64,000 nt of DNA from Verrucomicrobiia bacterium. Its GTDB lineage: Bacteria; Verrucomicrobiota; Verrucomicrobiia; Verrucomicrobiales; Akkermansiaceae. Where the stretch lies: assembly GCA_947462875.1 (NCBI GenBank), contig CANHQJ010000001.1, positions 248,001-312,000 of the forward strand, in the 5' to 3' direction. Each line of letters begins with the position of its first letter. Position 1 is the stretch's first letter. Made by a program: the position numbers and the translations under genes. Shown in pieces: positions 60,858 through 64,000 of the stretch. Under the pieces are notes generated by a model. It was not told the DNA's origin, made no database searches, and worked only from the letters and a program-made list of their open reading frames with translations.

Positions 60858-61619
60858 TCAGTGCGGCAGGAAACGTGTGCCGATGCCATGGCCCTGGCAG
60901 ATATCGAGCAGGCGTTCGGGGCGGCGGCCATTGGCGATCCAGGTCTCGATGCCGTTTTCGACGGCATACTGAACGGCGGTGAGTTTCGAGGCCATGCCAC
61001 CGATGGAAAATTTCCCCTGATCATCGCGCACAAAACTCATGACATCCGCCACGTTGTTAACCTCGGCGATGGGCTGATCCGAACCGGGCGCCAGCAAGCC
61101 CTCGGCACTGGTGAGGAGGATCAGACGTTTTGCGCCGACGAGAACCGCCACGCGAGAGGAAAGCTGATCGTTATCACCAACCTTCAGCTCTTCGATCGCA
61201 ACGGAATCGTTTTCATTGATGATGGGGATAATGCGAGGCTCGGCCAGCAGGCGGTGCAGGGTACTGGAAATGTGCGTGAATCTCTCGCCGAGATCCGCAG
61301 CCGTCAGCAGCACCTGGGCAACGGTGATGCCGAAGTTCGCAAACAGACTGCCGTACGTTTGCATCAATCGCGCCTGCCCCACGGCGGCGCAGGCCTGGCG
61401 GGTGGTGATGTCGCGCGGGTAGCCATCGAGCTGAAACGAAGCGACGCCCGAGCCGACCGCACCCGAGGATACCAGCATGCAGCGGTGCCCGGCATCCATG
61501 AGGCTGGAAAGCGCCGTGACCAGGCGCACGACCGCCGCGCCGTCGAGAGTGCCGTCTTCGACACGCGTCAGGACGCCGGTGCCGACTTTGATAATGGTGA
61601 GGTCAGAGGTAGGATTCAT
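60858..61619 (-). CDS. proB: Glutamate 5-kinase ProB, short form without PUA domain
   Basis: 253 residues. IIKVGTGVLT opens the amino-acid kinase fold; LVSSGAVGSGVA, GQARLMQTYGSLF, PIINENDSVAIEELKVGDNDQLSSRVA and GGMASKLTAVQYAVENGI are the substrate and ATP blocks of glutamate 5-kinase. It phosphorylates glutamate to start proline synthesis. The C-terminal PUA domain found in E. coli ProB (367 residues) is absent, so proline feedback or oligomerisation may differ. ATG 61619 is used. It precedes proA in a two-gene unit. Confidence 0.94.
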   Translation of the reverse strand: MNPTSDLTIIKVGTGVLTRVEDGTLDGAAVVRLVTALSSLMDAGHRCMLVSSGAVGSGVASFQLDGYPRDITTRQACAAVGQARLMQTYGSLFANFGITVAQVLLTAADLGERFTHISSTLHRLLAEPRIIPIINENDSVAIEELKVGDNDQLSSRVAVLVGAKRLILLTSAEGLLAPGSDQPIAEVNNVADVMSFVRDDQGKFSIGGMASKLTAVQYAVENGIETWIANGRRPERLLDICQGHGIGTRFLPH

Positions 61620-61707
61620 GCGATGGCTTGCGGGACAAATACAGCGGATTTTCCTGACATTGGCGATGGCAAATCCTGTCAACTTTACCAGCCGTGGACC
61701 GGGTTTG

Positions 61708-61917
61708 TCACATGAACAAAAAATGCACCGCCAGCGACAAAAACCCGAACCAGATCAGAAACATCTGGGTGAAATTCAGCGTTTGGGAGCCCGAGGTTTC
61801 ACACGTTTCATTTTTTGATGTGGACAGGTTGATGCCGTATTTCAAAAAAACGAAGACGCCCGCACCGATCCACACAAAGATGAACAGCAGGATCAGCAGC
61901 TTGAAAAACCAAAACAT
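61708..61917 (-). CDS. Small two-TM protein, unknown
   Basis: 69 residues with two hydrophobic helices (FWFFKLLILLFIFVWIGAGVFVFL and FLIWFGFLSLAVHFLFM) joined by a polar loop rich in Ser, Thr and Asn. No family recognised. The strand agrees with all neighbours (plsY to proA). No Shine-Dalgarno sequence is visible and an overlapping plus-strand frame also exists, so the gene is plausible but unproven. Confidence 0.5.
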   Translation of the reverse strand: MFWFFKLLILLFIFVWIGAGVFVFLKYGINLSTSKNETCETSGSQTLNFTQMFLIWFGFLSLAVHFLFM

Positions 61918-61984
61918 AAGAAAGGTGATGGTCCCGGTCTCACGAGAAGCACGCTGACAAAATTCCAGACTGCGACGATATAAC

Positions 61985-62236
61985 TCAGTCTTCTGTCACC
62001 AGCGACTTATGGCTCCCATCGCAAAACGGTGGGTTTTTCGTGGCTTTGCACAGGCAGAAATACAGTGTTTTTTTCTCCGGGACCTCGAACTTGAAGGCCT
62101 GCAGGCCGGTGCCTTTGTGCGATCCGTCGCAAAACGGTTGATTCGAACTGCGGCCGCAAGAGCACCACCAATGGGTGCCGGCTTCGACTTCAAGGGCCAT
62201 GGACTTGGTGCCGCTGGGAATTGGTTTTTCTGACAT
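61985..62236 (-). CDS. Tandem CDGSH iron-sulfur protein
   Basis: 83 residues containing two complete CDGSH zinc-finger-like motifs, each binding a [2Fe-2S] cluster by three Cys and one His: Cys25-x-Cys27-x8-Cys36-x3-His40 and Cys61-x-Cys63-x8-Cys72-x3-His76. This is the small bacterial MitoNEET-related/MiNT-like type, a soluble monomer with two clusters thought to act in electron or cluster transfer or redox sensing. It lies 30 nt downstream of gpsA on the same strand. Confidence 0.94.
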   Translation of the reverse strand: MSEKPIPSGTKSMALEVEAGTHWWCSCGRSSNQPFCDGSHKGTGLQAFKFEVPEKKTLYFCLCKATKNPPFCDGSHKSLVTED

Positions 62237-62266
62237 GAGGGTATGGTAGCGAGTGCTGGTGGATTG

Positions 62267-63271
62267 TCAATCATTCTCCGGGCGCGGATCGCGGGAGAGA
62301 AGATCGCGCAGGGCGAGAGCCGCGGGGCGATTCTGATAGAGAATGCTGTGCACGGCATCGATGATGGGCGTGTTGACCGTTGCGAGACGCGCGGCCTCGT
62401 AAATGGACAAGGTGTTAGGCACGCCCTCCGCGATCATGCCGATACTGGCCACGGCTTCATCGAGCGCCTTTCCCTGACCGAGGGCGAGGCCGACGCGGTG
62501 ATTGCGCGAGTGATGGGAAAAACACGTGGCGATCAGATCGCCGATGCCGGAGAGTCCGGTAAAGGTCTCGCGCTGGCCTCCCAGCGCGATGCCGAGCCGG
62601 GTCATTTCACTGAGCGCACGGGTCACCAGGGCCGCGATGGCATTGTCGCCCAGACCCAGCCCCGCCGCGATTCCTGCGGCGATGGCGTAGATGTTTTTGA
62701 TCGCTCCGCCCAGTTCGATCCCGGCGATGTCCGTGCTGGTATAGGTGCGGAAATGAGGAAGAGTGAAGAGCTTTTGCAGGCCGGAGGCGAGTTCGGGGTT
62801 GTGCGATCCGATCACCGCGCAGGTGGCGAGGCGCGAGGCGATTTCCTCCGCGTGATTCGGCCCGGAGATGACCGCCAGCGGATTGTCCGGAAAAATCTCG
62901 CGCAGGATCTGGCTCATGCGGTCGCCCGTATTGCGCTCAATTCCCTTGGCGCTCGATACCAGTGCCGACCGCGGAGAAAAGGCGGCCAACTCCACGGCTG
63001 TCGTTCGTGTGGCGGAGGTGGGAACGGAGAAGATGATCAGATCATGTGACGCGGCATCACCCAGTGAAGTCGAAGCACTGACCTTTTCGCTCAAATGCGC
63101 CTCGCTGAGGTAACGCGGATTGCGGTGATTCGCATTGATTTGTTCTGCCACGTGAGCATCGCGGCCTATGAGGGTGAGGCGATCACAACGATCTCCTAAC
63201 AAAAATGCGAGTGCCGTGCCAAACGAACCGCTGCCGATGATGGCGATGGAGGAAAAGGAAGAGGTGGACAT
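62267..63271 (-). CDS. gpsA: NAD(P)-dependent glycerol-3-phosphate dehydrogenase GpsA
   Basis: 334 residues. IAIIGSGSFGTALAFLL is the nucleotide-binding Rossmann motif; SSAKGIE, AVISGPNHAEEIA, GIELGGAIKNIYAIAAGI (catalytic Lys) and TFTGLSGIGDLIATCFS are GpsA signatures. It makes sn-glycerol-3-phosphate from dihydroxyacetone phosphate for phospholipid synthesis. It begins 12 nt after the plsY stop, a functional pairing since PlsY acylates its product. Confidence 0.96.
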   Translation of the reverse strand: MSTSSFSSIAIIGSGSFGTALAFLLGDRCDRLTLIGRDAHVAEQINANHRNPRYLSEAHLSEKVSASTSLGDAASHDLIIFSVPTSATRTTAVELAAFSPRSALVSSAKGIERNTGDRMSQILREIFPDNPLAVISGPNHAEEIASRLATCAVIGSHNPELASGLQKLFTLPHFRTYTSTDIAGIELGGAIKNIYAIAAGIAAGLGLGDNAIAALVTRALSEMTRLGIALGGQRETFTGLSGIGDLIATCFSHHSRNHRVGLALGQGKALDEAVASIGMIAEGVPNTLSIYEAARLATVNTPIIDAVHSILYQNRPAALALRDLLSRDPRPEND

Positions 63272-63283
63272 AGAAGAGGCGAC

Positions 63284-63973
63284 TCAGGATTTTTTTGAAA
63301 AGCGGTTTTCCGTGCCATTGCGCAGGCGCTGGATGTTGCTGCGGTGTTTGTAGATGGCGAGAAATCCGATGAGAATGGAAAACGCCAGCAGCGGCTTGTT
63401 CCAGGTGCCGTCGGCGAACTTACCATGATAGTAGGAACCCCAGACAGTAAGCAGGGGAAGCACAGCTGCCGCGATGATGCTGGCCAGCGAGACGTAACGG
63501 CTGATGGCAAACACGATGCTCCAGACCAGCACGAGAATCACAACGGCTGCCGGCATGAGTGCGATCAGGACACCTGCGGAAGTCGCGATACCCTTACCGC
63601 CCTTGAATCCGACCCAGGGCGAATAGTTGTGACCAAGGATGGCGCAGAGACCGGTGAGCACCTGGAAGATTTGCGCCGTAAGCATGGGATGATTTTCCGC
63701 ATGAGGGGCCAGCACTGCGAGGCTCAGCGGATTTTTCATGCCGGTGAAATGAATCAAGGACAGACCCAGCACGGTGGAAACCAATCCCTTCAGCACATCC
63801 AACAGAAAACACGGGATGCCGCAACTTTTGCCCAGCACCCGCCAGACATTGGTGGCACCGATGTTGCCCGAGCCATGTTGACGGATATCAATGCCTTTGC
63901 ACTTGCCGAAAATCCAGCCGAAGGGAATCGATCCGCAGAAAAAAGCCAGCAGGGGACAGAGCCAGAGATACAT
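63284..63973 (-). CDS. plsY: Acyl-phosphate:glycerol-3-phosphate acyltransferase PlsY
   Basis: 229 residues with about five to seven membrane helices. The three catalytic loops are present: GSIPFGWIFGK...GIDIRQHGSGNIGATNVWR, GHNYSPWVGFKGGKGIATSAG and KHRSNIQRLRNGTE. It transfers an acyl group from acyl-phosphate to glycerol-3-phosphate, making lysophosphatidic acid at the membrane. Together with gpsA and the PlsC domain protein at 955 most of the path to phosphatidic acid is present; plsX is not in the window. Only 27 nt upstream of the ATG are visible. Confidence 0.95.
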   Translation of the reverse strand: MYLWLCPLLAFFCGSIPFGWIFGKCKGIDIRQHGSGNIGATNVWRVLGKSCGIPCFLLDVLKGLVSTVLGLSLIHFTGMKNPLSLAVLAPHAENHPMLTAQIFQVLTGLCAILGHNYSPWVGFKGGKGIATSAGVLIALMPAAVVILVLVWSIVFAISRYVSLASIIAAAVLPLLTVWGSYYHGKFADGTWNKPLLAFSILIGFLAIYKHRSNIQRLRNGTENRFSKKS

Positions 63974-64000
63974 GTCAGATGGAGGGATTGGGCGCCGCCT

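Noticed and set aside
61694-61957. 87-codon plus-strand frame opposing the small two-TM protein
   Set aside because: The minus frame has a sensible two-helix layout and agrees with the direction of all neighbours; the plus frame is basic and unpatterned.
1-64000. Recurrent GTTAG/CTAAC pentamer, often as a Leu TTA codon followed by G
   Set aside because: It catches the eye because TTA is rare, but I counted only about 37 copies on both strands, below what base composition alone would predict, with no strand bias. A k-mer count over the genome would settle it.
1-64000. Mobile elements, CRISPR arrays, prophage genes, origin of replication
   Set aside because: Looked for transposases, integrases, flanking repeats, regularly spaced repeats, DnaA-box clusters and phage structural genes; none seen.

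Overview
The window is a gene-dense, roughly 58-60% GC chromosomal segment from a member of the Verrucomicrobiota, most likely a Verrucomicrobium/Prosthecobacter-type heterotroph. The evidence is the gene content: proteins with Planctomycete/Verrucomicrobium-type cytochrome c plus DUF1549/DUF1553 domains, a DUF1501 partner, a giant propeller-HEAT-cytochrome protein, an ECF sigma factor of the type paired with Hanks-type kinases, and a TGTTC-N4-GAACA LexA-type box. I see no insertion sequence, phage, integrase, CRISPR array or plasmid function. Genes are tightly packed with many 1-8 nt overlaps, and no stretch above 300 nt lacks a gene.

Layout. 1-3.4 kb: 3'-truncated mutM, a small membrane protein, and an LplT-PlsC fusion with a shrunken acyl-ACP ligase tail. 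3.4-9.6 kb: purine nucleoside phosphorylase, then a carbohydrate unit (MFS importer, discoidin-GH9-like enzyme, GH43-like propeller, SGNH hydrolase). 9.7-16 kb (minus): SGNH-like/CitE-like pair, FG-GAP protein, guanine deaminase-like enzyme, PSD1-type cytochrome protein. 16-22.4 kb (plus): SOS-box Y-family polymerase, POT peptide transporter with an unusual insert, papain-like protease, secreted beta-helix protein. 22.4-28.4 kb: M16 peptidase, tRNA-Leu(CAG), YidE-type transporter, HemW. 28.6-33.8 kb: PSD1/DUF1553, DUF1501 and SGNH operon. 33.8-39.6 kb: ECF sigma factor, small membrane protein, SGNH esterase, Ser/Thr kinase, membrane protein, exported RbsD-like protein, mini RNase III-like protein. 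39.6-43.9 kb (minus): propeller-HEAT-cytochrome protein and a degenerate SGNH partner. 44-52 kb: mutY, then a complete Opp-type peptide ABC transporter. 52-56.5 kb: HIT protein, siroheme-decarboxylase-like protein, cyclophilin, dinB, metallo-hydrolase. 56.6-59.5 kb: cytochrome-PA14 protein plus a propeller protein. 59.6-64 kb (minus): plsY, gpsA, tandem CDGSH protein, small membrane protein, proB, proA.

How it fits together. The lifestyle suggested is degradation of polymers outside the cytoplasm: secreted glycosidases, five SGNH-fold proteins, secreted proteases, cytochrome-bearing surface proteins, and three different peptide or sugar importers (MFS, POT, Opp ABC). Housekeeping is split between oxidative DNA repair (mutM, mutY), translesion synthesis (two Y-family polymerases), phospholipid synthesis (plsY, gpsA, LplT-PlsC), proline synthesis (proBA) and purine salvage (phosphorylase, deaminase).

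The observations most worth following are: a POT transporter whose last loop carries a pseudopilin-G-like segment; an exported RbsD-fold protein without the usual catalytic residues; a papain-fold protease with paired EF-hand loops between its catalytic His and Asn; a kinase ending in a putative ExbD-like sensor; a CitE-like/Cys-SGNH gene pair; and promoters whose -10 elements sit only about 4-12 nt before start codons, implying leaderless or nearly leaderless mRNAs. All family calls are by eye from motifs; no search was run.
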